A stretch of 64,000 nt of DNA from Neobacillus niacini NBRC 15566 (GTDB lineage Bacteria > Bacillota > Bacilli > Bacillales > Cytobacillaceae). The position numbers and the translations under genes are program-made. Location: the NCBI RefSeq assembly GCF_001591505.1, contig NZ_BCVA01000001.1, positions 295,547-359,546 of the forward strand, read 5' to 3'. Numbering within the stretch: the stretch's first letter is position 1; every line of letters begins with the position of its first letter. Of the stretch, positions 55,735-64,000 are shown one piece after another. The notes under the pieces are model-generated. The model had not been told where the DNA came from and ran no database searches. It worked only from the letters and a program-made list of their open reading frames with translations.

Positions 55735-56346
55735 GTGGAACAACACATTGATTATCTTATCGAGCATTTTGGTTACTTCGGCCTCATTATCATGTTAATC
55801 GTAGGAATTATTGGGCTTCCTATACCTGATGAAGTCCTTTTAACCTATGTTGGCTATAACGTATACCACGGCAAATTATCTTATATCATTTCGCTGATAT
55901 GTGCTGTACTGGGTTCAGTGGTAGGAATTTCCCTCAGTTACTACATTGGTTACAAATTTGGATTACCTTTATTAAAAAAGTTTGGTCCAAAAATTAACAT
56001 TACAGAAGAAAAGGTCAATAGCACACAAAAATTATTTAATAAAATTGGATCTCCACTTATATTAATCGGTTATTTTATTCCAGGCGTACGTCACCTGACT
56101 GCATATGTTGCTGCGCTAAATAAGTTTTCATTTAGAAAATTCGTTGTTTATGCTTACCTTGGTGCTATCCTTTGGAGTTATACTTTTATCACATTAGGTA
56201 GAAAACTTGGAGAAAGATGGGACCAAGTTGGGCTTTATGTATCAAAATACAGTATGTATTTATTTTTGTTGGTAATTGTCATTGTGATAATGGTTTATCT
56301 ATATTGGAGAAAAAAGCAGCAATTAAGAAACGTAGGAAAATTTTAA
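55735..56346 (+). CDS. DedA family membrane protein
   Basis: 203 aa with the DedA motifs GIIGLPIPDEVLLTYVGYN, GSVVGISLSYYIGYKFG and the re-entrant FIPGVRHLTAYVAALNKFS region. DedA/VTT proteins include lipid scramblases such as UptA and PetA that recycle undecaprenyl phosphate or move phosphatidylethanolamine. A GTG start follows AGGAGG at 7 nt. It replaces the glutamine transport genes found near here in B. subtilis. Subfamily uncertain. Confidence 0.9.
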   Translation: MEQHIDYLIEHFGYFGLIIMLIVGIIGLPIPDEVLLTYVGYNVYHGKLSYIISLICAVLGSVVGISLSYYIGYKFGLPLLKKFGPKINITEEKVNSTQKLFNKIGSPLILIGYFIPGVRHLTAYVAALNKFSFRKFVVYAYLGAILWSYTFITLGRKLGERWDQVGLYVSKYSMYLFLLVIVIVIMVYLYWRKKQQLRNVGKF

Positions 56347-56387
56347 CCTACAATAGGTTGAATAAACGACTCATCAAGGTCTAGTTC

Positions 56388-56416
56388 AAAAAAACTGCCG
56401 ATAAGCTTATCGGCAG
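56388..56416 (-). terminator. terminator of recD2
   Basis: A perfect 22-bp palindrome (CTGCCGATAAG and complement) followed by seven Ts on the minus strand; lies between convergent dedA and recD2. Confidence 0.85.
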
Positions 56417-56439
56417 TTAACACAAATTTTATTAATTCC

Positions 56440-58851
56440 TTACATAAAATCATAAGGTGTAACGTATTCCATTCCAATCATTGGATTGACTTGCATTAAT
56501 TTTTCTTCAGCAGATAATGTCTGTTCATCTTCCGGTTCGTCTTCCCGTTCGTCATTTGCTTTCTTTACTGAAACCATTTCCTGAAGCTTTTGCCATAAAG
56601 TCGTTTGACGGCTTAGTTCATCAGCCCGCTCGACCCCCATCCGCAGTGCGTCTTCTTCACCGCATAGGATTAGCGATTGTTTACTCCTGGTAATGGCCGT
56701 ATAAATGAGATTTCTTCGTAACATCCGATAATAGCTTCTCGTAATTGGCAGTATGACAATTGGGAATTCACTTCCCTGAGACTTATGTACAGAACAGCAA
56801 TAAGCATGGGTAATTTGGTTTAAGTCCTGCCTGGTATATTCAATCTCATTTCCTTCAAAGGAAATGTACACCATGTCTTGTTTTTCTGTATTTTCCTTTG
56901 CATAGATAATGGAAATGATTTCCCCTATATCTCCGTTAAAAACATTGCTTTCCGGCTGATTTACTAACTGAAGTACTTTATCACCAATACGGTATTTGAC
57001 ATCACCAAATGCAAGTTCCTTCCGAGATCCGCCAGGGTTCGGATTAAAAATTTCTTGTAGTAATACATTTAAGCGATCAATCCCGGCGGGACCTCTGTAC
57101 ATCGGGGCTAAAACTTGAATATCCTTTGCTGAATACCCTTTACTTTTTGCATTTAAGGCAACCTTTTCGATTACCTGTGGAATTTGTGCAGTTGAACATC
57201 TAATAAAAGAACGGTCTGGCTGTTTCATAGCGACATTCGCTGGCAAATATCCCTTTTTAATATCATGTGCCAATTCAATAATCGAAGAACCTTCCGCTTG
57301 TCGATAAATATCCGTTAATCTTACTGTGGGGACAACCTCTGATCTTAATAAATCTTTTAGCACTTGTCCTGGCCCAACCGACGGAAGCTGATCTTCATCA
57401 CCGACGAGAATAACTTGAATATGATCTGGCAGTGCTTTAAACAATTGATTTGCTAACCAAATATCGAGCATCGATGTCTCATCAACGATAAGAATTTTCC
57501 CCTCAAGAGGACTAGCCTCGTCATGATCATACCCTTCTGTGCCATTTAATCCTAGTAAGCGGTGAATCGTTACAGCAGGCAGTCCGGTTGATTCACTCAT
57601 CCTTTTTGCCGCTCTTCCTGTCGGGGCAGCAAGCAAAAACGGGAAGGGCTCTCCCTTTTTATGATAATCCTTAGGATCTAGTGAGCAGCCATGTAATTCT
57701 GCATAAAGCTCAACAATCCCTTTAATAACAGTTGTTTTACCTGTTCCAGGACCTCCTGTTAGAATCAGCATTGGAGACATTAACGCTGTTTGTATTGCTT
57801 CCCTTTGGGTTGGGGCATATTGTACGTTTAGTCTTTCTTCAAGATTCCCTAGCGCCAGTAAAAATTCAGATTCAGGAAATTGCTCCTTATATTCCGTTTG
57901 TTCAAGGATTTTTTTAATACTCGTTACTAACCCTTTTTCAGCGTAATACAAAGAAGGCACATAAACGCGCTTTTCCTCACCAATTATTTTCCCCTCTTCT
58001 TCAAGTTTCAATATTTCTGTTGAAATGTCGGTGTATTCAATTTGATCGCGTTTATTTTCTTCTAGCAAATTTTTAACCTGTATTAACAGATCCTCTGCAT
58101 GAACATATACATGCCCTGTCTGCATGCTTTCGCTCTCGAGTGAATAAAGGCAGGCCGCTTTTATCCGGTCTGGGTGATTCCCGGATATTCCTAGTTGATA
58201 ACCAAGTTCGTCTGCCCGGCCAAACCCAATCCCCTCAATGTCTTCTACGAGTTTATAGGGGTTCTTTTGGATAATATCAAGAGTTTGCTCTTTATATGTT
58301 TGATACATTCTCATTGAAAGCTGTGGTCCAAAACCATATTGGTTTAAAGCGACCATTACTTGCTCAAGACCCTGGTGTTCCATCAAGGTATCATAGAGCA
58401 TTTTTGCTTTATCAGGAGGAAGCTTTGGGACAGAATCAAGTAAGGAGGGCTGATTCAAAATCTTTGAAATCGCATTTTCCCCTAATGTTTCTACTATGTT
58501 TTCTGCTGTTTTTTTCCCGATCCCTTTAAACATTTCACTTGATAAATAAGCTGCTACACCTTGCTTTGTTTGAGGAATATCTTTACGAAAGTGCTTTGTT
58601 TGGAATTGCATGCCAAACTTCGGATGGTCCTTAAATTCACCAAAGAAAATATAGGTTTCCTGCTCATGTATTTTTGGAAAATAGCCAGTGATTACGGCTT
58701 CTTTGTCTTCATATTCATGATTCGTTTCTTCGACACGTATTCTTAACACGGTGTAAAGATTTTGCTCATTATGAAAAATCGTAACAAGGTGTTTTCCTTT
58801 TACGAACTTTCCTTGCTCAGCAAATAAATCAAGCGAGCTTTGCTTGTCCAC
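56440..58851 (-). CDS. recD2: ATP-dependent 5'-3' DNA helicase RecD2
   Basis: 803 aa. N-terminal OB and helix-hairpin-helix region (FKGIGKKTAENIVETLG; DIEGIGFGRADELG), Walker A GGPGTGKTT (about 366-374), Walker B DETSMLD, and the C-terminal VHKSQGSEFP helicase motif. RecD2 lacks the RecBC-binding part and acts in replication fork progress and mutation avoidance. The GTG at 58851 has AAAGGAGG at 8 nt; the longer frame to 58902 includes the SD as coding sequence. Confidence 0.95.
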   Translation of the reverse strand: MDKQSSLDLFAEQGKFVKGKHLVTIFHNEQNLYTVLRIRVEETNHEYEDKEAVITGYFPKIHEQETYIFFGEFKDHPKFGMQFQTKHFRKDIPQTKQGVAAYLSSEMFKGIGKKTAENIVETLGENAISKILNQPSLLDSVPKLPPDKAKMLYDTLMEHQGLEQVMVALNQYGFGPQLSMRMYQTYKEQTLDIIQKNPYKLVEDIEGIGFGRADELGYQLGISGNHPDRIKAACLYSLESESMQTGHVYVHAEDLLIQVKNLLEENKRDQIEYTDISTEILKLEEEGKIIGEEKRVYVPSLYYAEKGLVTSIKKILEQTEYKEQFPESEFLLALGNLEERLNVQYAPTQREAIQTALMSPMLILTGGPGTGKTTVIKGIVELYAELHGCSLDPKDYHKKGEPFPFLLAAPTGRAAKRMSESTGLPAVTIHRLLGLNGTEGYDHDEASPLEGKILIVDETSMLDIWLANQLFKALPDHIQVILVGDEDQLPSVGPGQVLKDLLRSEVVPTVRLTDIYRQAEGSSIIELAHDIKKGYLPANVAMKQPDRSFIRCSTAQIPQVIEKVALNAKSKGYSAKDIQVLAPMYRGPAGIDRLNVLLQEIFNPNPGGSRKELAFGDVKYRIGDKVLQLVNQPESNVFNGDIGEIISIIYAKENTEKQDMVYISFEGNEIEYTRQDLNQITHAYCCSVHKSQGSEFPIVILPITRSYYRMLRRNLIYTAITRSKQSLILCGEEDALRMGVERADELSRQTTLWQKLQEMVSVKKANDEREDEPEDEQTLSAEEKLMQVNPMIGMEYVTPYDFM

Positions 58852-58885
58852 GGGCGCTTCCTCCTTTCTATTTTTTGAAATGGAA

Positions 58886-59539
58886 TTATTTTGCTGATTC
58901 AATTAACTTTTTTGCGTGTCCTGCTAAAAGATGATCTGGTTGAATCTCAAGTGCTTTATTAAACATATCTAATGCTTTATCTGCTTTTTCTTTAAAGGCA
59001 TAGGAAACACCTAAGTTATAAAGGGCGTCTGTATGCTCCTGGTCTAATTCAATGCATTTTTCAAATTGAACAATTGCCTCATCAATGAGTTCGAGCTGTG
59101 CAAGACATAATCCATACTGAAAACGTGCTTCCGCATCTTCCTCATTTAGTTCCACACTTCTTTGTAAATAAGGCAGTGCAAATTTCCCTTGATCCATTTG
59201 CACAAGAGTCAGACCTAACATGAAATAATTATCACTTGTATGAAGTCCTTTTTGCATTGCTTGTTCAAACATATTTTTAGCCTTATCAAATTGGTCGAGG
59301 CTGAAATAAATTGTACCAGCACTATAATAAGCGGCTGCAGTATTTTCATCCAATTGAATGGCTTTTTCATAAAACTTTAATGCCTTTTCATCATCACCAA
59401 CAGCAGAAAGCACATTACCAAAATTTATGTATGCAATAGGATCGTTTGGGGTTTCTTCGATAATCTCATTAAAGATCTTCGCCGCCTCTTCCCACTTGCC
59501 TTCTTGCATGTATTGAACACCTAATTGGTTTTTATCCAT
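58886..59539 (-). CDS. yrrB: TPR-repeat protein YrrB
   Basis: 217 aa built almost wholly of tetratricopeptide repeats (about six, for example AYYSAGTIYFSLDQFDKAKN), preceded by KNQLGVQYMQEGKWEEAAKI. YrrB was suggested to bridge TrmU and cysteine desulfurase partners, consistent with its position between recD2 and mnmA. The ATG at 59539 has GGAGTG at 8 nt; upstream in-frame ATGs are too close. Confidence 0.9.
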   Translation of the reverse strand: MDKNQLGVQYMQEGKWEEAAKIFNEIIEETPNDPIAYINFGNVLSAVGDDEKALKFYEKAIQLDENTAAAYYSAGTIYFSLDQFDKAKNMFEQAMQKGLHTSDNYFMLGLTLVQMDQGKFALPYLQRSVELNEEDAEARFQYGLCLAQLELIDEAIVQFEKCIELDQEHTDALYNLGVSYAFKEKADKALDMFNKALEIQPDHLLAGHAKKLIESAK

Positions 59540-59599
59540 GTTCATATCACTCCGTTCTACTTGTGAGTATATCATAAATCATTTCCTAAAGATTAGCGA

Positions 59600-59632
59600 A
59601 AAAAGCCCTGATTCGGTTAAGGAATCAGGGTT
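59600..59632 (-). terminator. terminator of the cymR/yrvO-mnmA unit
   Basis: CCCTGATTC, 7-nt loop, GAATCAGGG then CTTTTTTC on the minus strand. Confidence 0.9.
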
Positions 59633-59636
59633 ATTT

Positions 59637-60773
<1,137 letters not shown>

Positions 60774-60789
60774 TTAAAATGTCATGCAT

Positions 60790-61932
60790 TTATTTTTTCA
60801 GACGAGAAACAATTCTAGCAGTTTCATTAGCTGTTTTGATGATTTGGTCTTCTGTAGTGTTAAAACCAAAGCTGAAACGGATAGAATTGATCAACCGATC
60901 TGATTCTTTACCAAACATGGCAACCAGAACGTGTGAAGGTTCAATCGAACCTGCGGTGCAGGCAGAACCACTTGAAACAGCTATGCCAGCTAAATCAAGA
61001 TTTACCAGCATCGCTTCTACATTCGTTCCTGGAAAGCTTAAGTTTAATACATGGGGCATTGATTTTTCAAGCAATCCGTTTATGGAAAACTCAATATTAT
61101 GGGCAGCCAGCTTTTCAACCAATATTTTCTTAAATTCTTGATACTTTTCCCGTTTTACTAATCGTTCTTCGGTGGCGATTTTTACTGCTTCTTGAAATCC
61201 AACAATGGCTGCCACATTTTCCGTACCGGCTCGTCTTTTTCGTTCCTGCTCGCCGCCATAGGCACGAGGTGTCAATTTAACCTTGTCGCGCACATAGAGG
61301 AATCCAGTCCCTTTTGGACCGTTGATTTTGTGTGCAGAAACAGATAATAAATCTACATTCAGTTCCTCCACATTTATTTCTTCGATCCCATAGGCTTGGA
61401 CAGCATCTGTGTGAAACAATGCCTGATGAGTTTGGAGAAGCTCACCAATTTCCTTTATAGGCTGAATGGTTCCCACTTCATTATTTCCGTACATGATGGA
61501 AACCAATATAGTATCGCCCCTTAATGCTCTACTGATTTCATTAAGTGAAATTACCCCTTTGTCATCTACTGGCAGGTAGGTGACCTCATATCCCATTTTC
61601 TCTAGTCTCTCACAGGCGTGCAATACGGCATGGTGTTCTATTTGAGTGGTAATAATGTGCTTCCCTAAATGCTGACTACTTTCAGCTGCACCAAATAATG
61701 CCATATTATCTGCTTCCGTGCCACCGCTTGTAAAAATAATCTCATTTTCCTTTGCGCCAATGCTCCTAGCCAACGTTTCTCGTGCCAAATCAATATAGTG
61801 CCTTGCTTCCCGTCCAAATGAATGAATGCTAGATGGATTACCAAAATTATTATTCATCACTTCCATCATTTTTTCAATCACCCTTGGGTGCATGGGAGTT
61901 GTCGCAGCATGGTCGAGATAGATTCTTTCCAT
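60790..61932 (-). CDS. yrvO: cysteine desulfurase YrvO
   Basis: 380 aa, class V aminotransferase fold: MERIYLDHAATTPMHPRVIE start, PLP lysine in SAHKINGPKG and active-site Cys in SSGSACTAGS. It takes sulfur from cysteine and passes it to MnmA next door. The ATG at 61932 is set by AAGGTGG; six codons of upstream frame lack an SD. Confidence 0.95.
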   Translation of the reverse strand: MERIYLDHAATTPMHPRVIEKMMEVMNNNFGNPSSIHSFGREARHYIDLARETLARSIGAKENEIIFTSGGTEADNMALFGAAESSQHLGKHIITTQIEHHAVLHACERLEKMGYEVTYLPVDDKGVISLNEISRALRGDTILVSIMYGNNEVGTIQPIKEIGELLQTHQALFHTDAVQAYGIEEINVEELNVDLLSVSAHKINGPKGTGFLYVRDKVKLTPRAYGGEQERKRRAGTENVAAIVGFQEAVKIATEERLVKREKYQEFKKILVEKLAAHNIEFSINGLLEKSMPHVLNLSFPGTNVEAMLVNLDLAGIAVSSGSACTAGSIEPSHVLVAMFGKESDRLINSIRFSFGFNTTEDQIIKTANETARIVSRLKK

Positions 61933-61976
61933 CGTTCCACCTTCAATCAAAATAATTCTCTATTCTACTGTTAACA

Positions 61977-62396
61977 TTAAATGTAAAACATATAACCGTC
62001 TGTTTCTGTATCATTGCTATGACTGGCTAAATCTTCTAACGTTGTATGGTCGAGTACGGATTTAATCGCGTCACGAATACGAATCCAAAGCTCCCGCTGT
62101 GCTGGCTCTTCATCCTCAATTCCTTCTACTAGTGTAATCGGTCCTTCGAGTACGCGAATGACATCACCAGCAGTAATTTTTGTCGGAGCGTCAGCTAGGA
62201 TGTAACCTCCGTAAGCACCGCGGATACTTTTTACTAATCCAGCATTTCTTAAAGGAGCGATAAGCTGTTCAAGATAATGTTCAGATAAGTTGTTTGCTTG
62301 GGCTATCGTTTTTAATGATGTTGGCCCTTCCCCTTGATTTTTAGCTAATTCAATCATAATCGTTAACCCGTAACGGCCTTTTGTAGAAATCCTCAT
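61977..62396 (-). CDS. cymR: Rrf2-family cysteine metabolism regulator CymR
   Basis: 139 aa, Rrf2 winged helix: MRISTKGRYGLTIMIELAKN, LEQLIAPLRNAGLVKSIRGA. The cysteine cluster of IscR/NsrR is absent, as in CymR. In B. subtilis CymR with CysK represses cysteine uptake and synthesis genes; its location before yrvO links it to sulfur use. It is divergent from rarA. Confidence 0.94.
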   Translation of the reverse strand: MRISTKGRYGLTIMIELAKNQGEGPTSLKTIAQANNLSEHYLEQLIAPLRNAGLVKSIRGAYGGYILADAPTKITAGDVIRVLEGPITLVEGIEDEEPAQRELWIRIRDAIKSVLDHTTLEDLASHSNDTETDGYMFYI

Positions 62397-62547
62397 TTAT
62401 TTACACCTCTATTATTTTTAATTCATTATAAATACATAGTAATGTGATAGGCATTAGCAATTATATCATATTGTACTTTAATATGCTTTTCGACGAGAAA
62501 ATGGTAGAGTTAAATGGTTATCATATATTTAGTTGGAGAGATGAAAT

Positions 62548-63819
62548 ATGCAGCAAAAGCCGCTGGCATTTCGAATGCGCCCTAGAACAATTGAAGATAT
62601 CGTCGGACAGCAGCACCTAGTGGCAGATGATAAAATTATTGCCCGTATGGTAAAAGCTAAACAGCTGACATCCATGATTTTATATGGACCGCCAGGAATT
62701 GGTAAAACCTCGATTGCAAGTGCGATCGCTGGCAGTACAAAATATGCCTTCCGCACACTAAACGCCGTTACAAACAATAAAAAAGATATGGAAATCGTTG
62801 CGGCAGAGGCAAAAATGTCCGGAAAGGTAATTCTGCTGCTAGATGAAGTCCATCGACTCGATAAAGGAAAACAGGATTTCCTTTTACCTTTTTTAGAAAA
62901 TGGCATGATTACATTAATCGGTGCCACAACAAGTAACCCCTATCATACCATTAATCCAGCTATTCGCAGCCGCTGCCAAATATTCGAACTCAAACCATTA
63001 ACTCCCGATGAAATCAAACTTGCATTAATACGTGCCCTCAAGGACGAAGAGCGTGGGTTCGGAAAGCTAAAGATTGATATTACCGAAGAGGCATTAACTC
63101 ATTTTGCTTCTGCCTCAAATGGTGATGTCCGCAGTTCGTTAAATGCACTCGAACTTGCTGTTCTATCGACCGACAAGGATGAGCAAGAAGTGATCCACAT
63201 CGATACTAAAACGGCGGAAGAATGTATGCAAAAGAAAAGTTATGGCTCGGATAAAGACGGTGATGGTCATTATGATGTGCTTTCTGCGTTTCAAAAATCA
63301 ATTCGCGGCAGTGATGTAAATGCAGCCTTGCATTATCTTGGAAGATTAATTGAATCGGGCGATCTTCAAAGTATTGGCAGAAGATTACTCGTAATCGCCT
63401 ATGAAGATGTTGGTTTAGCCAGTCCACAAGCAGGTGCACGTACACTAGCTGCTATAGAAACTTCGGAGAGAATTGGTTTTCCTGAAGCAAGAATTCCGTT
63501 AGCTAACGCCGTTATAGAGTTATGTTTATCACCAAAATCCAACTCTGCGGTAATCGCAATCAGTGAAGCCATATCCGATATTCAAAAAGGAAACATTGGT
63601 GAGATACCGGATCATTTGCGTGATGCTCACTATAAAGGGGCGCAAGAGTTAGGGAGAGGAATTGGATACTTATATCCTCATGATTATGAATCCGGCTGGG
63701 TACCTCAGCAATATCTGCCTAACAAATTAAAGTACAAGAAATACTATCAACCTAAGAAAACTGGTAAATTTGAACAGGCCCTAGCAGCAGTTTATGAAAA
63801 ACTTATCCGCAAAAAATAA
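62548..63819 (+). CDS. rarA: replication-associated recombination protein RarA
   Basis: 423 aa AAA+ ATPase: Walker A GPPGIGKTS, Walker B LLLDEVHR, sensor GATTSNP, arginine finger region SRCQIFELKPL and a C-terminal MgsA tetramerisation domain. RarA (MgsA, YrvN) acts at stalled forks. Length equals that of B. subtilis. SD GGAGAG; divergent from cymR. Confidence 0.96.
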   Translation: MQQKPLAFRMRPRTIEDIVGQQHLVADDKIIARMVKAKQLTSMILYGPPGIGKTSIASAIAGSTKYAFRTLNAVTNNKKDMEIVAAEAKMSGKVILLLDEVHRLDKGKQDFLLPFLENGMITLIGATTSNPYHTINPAIRSRCQIFELKPLTPDEIKLALIRALKDEERGFGKLKIDITEEALTHFASASNGDVRSSLNALELAVLSTDKDEQEVIHIDTKTAEECMQKKSYGSDKDGDGHYDVLSAFQKSIRGSDVNAALHYLGRLIESGDLQSIGRRLLVIAYEDVGLASPQAGARTLAAIETSERIGFPEARIPLANAVIELCLSPKSNSAVIAISEAISDIQKGNIGEIPDHLRDAHYKGAQELGRGIGYLYPHDYESGWVPQQYLPNKLKYKKYYQPKKTGKFEQALAAVYEKLIRKK

Positions 63820-63875
63820 CCTCTGGATTGGATGCTAACGGGTTTACTTACGTGGATTATGTTGATAGTTAAATT

Positions 63876-63942
63876 AAACGGAGATTTTCCGTTTGACTGC
63901 TGAATAGAGCTCGGTTAGGGGTAAAGAAGCGGAGATTTTCCG
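63876..63942. repeat. two copies of a CGGAGATTTTCCG palindrome
   Basis: AAACGGAGATTTTCCGTTT at 63876-63894 and CGGAGATTTTCCG at 63930-63942, about 51 bp apart, in the spacer after rarA. No ORF is seen from 63820 to the window end. Confidence 0.7.
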
Positions 63943-64000
63943 ATTAAGTAAAGAAAAATACCTCATTTTCACGTTTTTCGAGACAATAGTCGGAATCTTT

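Overview
The window is a stretch of chromosome from a spore-forming Bacillaceae. The evidence is gene content and order (phoH-yqfDC-floA, dnaK operon, lepA-yqxA-spoIIP-gpr, comE, yqeG-M, sda, sigK, yrr/yrv block), AT-rich base composition, strong Shine-Dalgarno (SD) sequences with ATG/GTG/TTG starts, and many U-tailed terminators. It is not Bacillus subtilis itself. The two conserved blocks that lie far apart in B. subtilis (yqf/yqe/comE and yrr/yrv) are joined here, sigK is uninterrupted (no skin element), psd, pssA and an M3 oligopeptidase sit between the blocks, and the NfeD partner of FloA is short. A Neobacillus/Mesobacillus-like genome is my guess, not shown by the sequence. Almost all genes are on the minus strand. 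No tRNA or rRNA genes, prophage, transposase or CRISPR array were seen.

Layout. 1-4.5 kb: phoH start, yqfD-yqfC (sporulation), yqfB-floA-nfeD (membrane microdomains), yqeY, rpsU. 4.7-6.7 kb: yqeW and deoC, convergent, separated by an array of palindromes between two outward-pointing terminators. 6.8-16 kb: mtaB, rsmE, prmA, then dnaJ-dnaK-grpE-hrcA behind a CIRCE operator and promoter; hemW. 16-23 kb: lepA, yqxA, spoIIP, gpr, rpsT (+), holA, yqzM (+). 23-27.5 kb: DNA uptake genes comEC, comEB, comEA and divergent comER. 27.5-32.6 kb: the operon yqeG-yqeH-aroE-yhbY-nadD-yqeK-rsfS-yqeM (ribosome assembly, NAD, shikimate). 32.6-37.7 kb: DnaA boxes and the replication checkpoint gene sda, psd and pssA (phosphatidylethanolamine synthesis), an M3 peptidase, a tiny spore protein with a sigma-K-type promoter, and sigK. 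37.9-39.1 kb: a cluster of very small ORFs, including three tandem yrzI-family genes. 39.2-49.8 kb: yrhC, mtnN, yrzA, yrrS-pbpI, greA, udk, the tRNA wobble-uridine genes (yrrO, yrrN, yrrM), mltG, yrzB, yrrK. 49.9-63.8 kb: ireB/reoM, T-box-controlled alaS, yrrI, small genes, yrrD, a DedA gene, recD2, yrrB, mnmA with its cysteine desulfurase, cymR and rarA.

Main points of interest. (1) At three junctions where a gene expressed in growth or in another compartment precedes a sporulation gene (yqfB/yqfC, gpr/spoIIP, greA/pbpI), the SD of the sporulation gene forms the 3' arm of a long hairpin. Two of these hairpins are also U-tailed terminators ending directly at the ATG. This suggests translational insulation against read-through mRNA. 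(2) The yrzI region carries at least seven micro-ORFs, most with near-consensus SDs, and a separate 34-aa ORF with a strong sigma-A promoter and two terminators. It resembles the B. subtilis yrzI operon known as a target of the ribosome-associated RNase Rae1. (3) Several repeat families occupy intergenic spaces: tandem 51-bp palindromic units, 25-bp triplicates before grpE, and dispersed MITE-like elements of about 120-150 bp.
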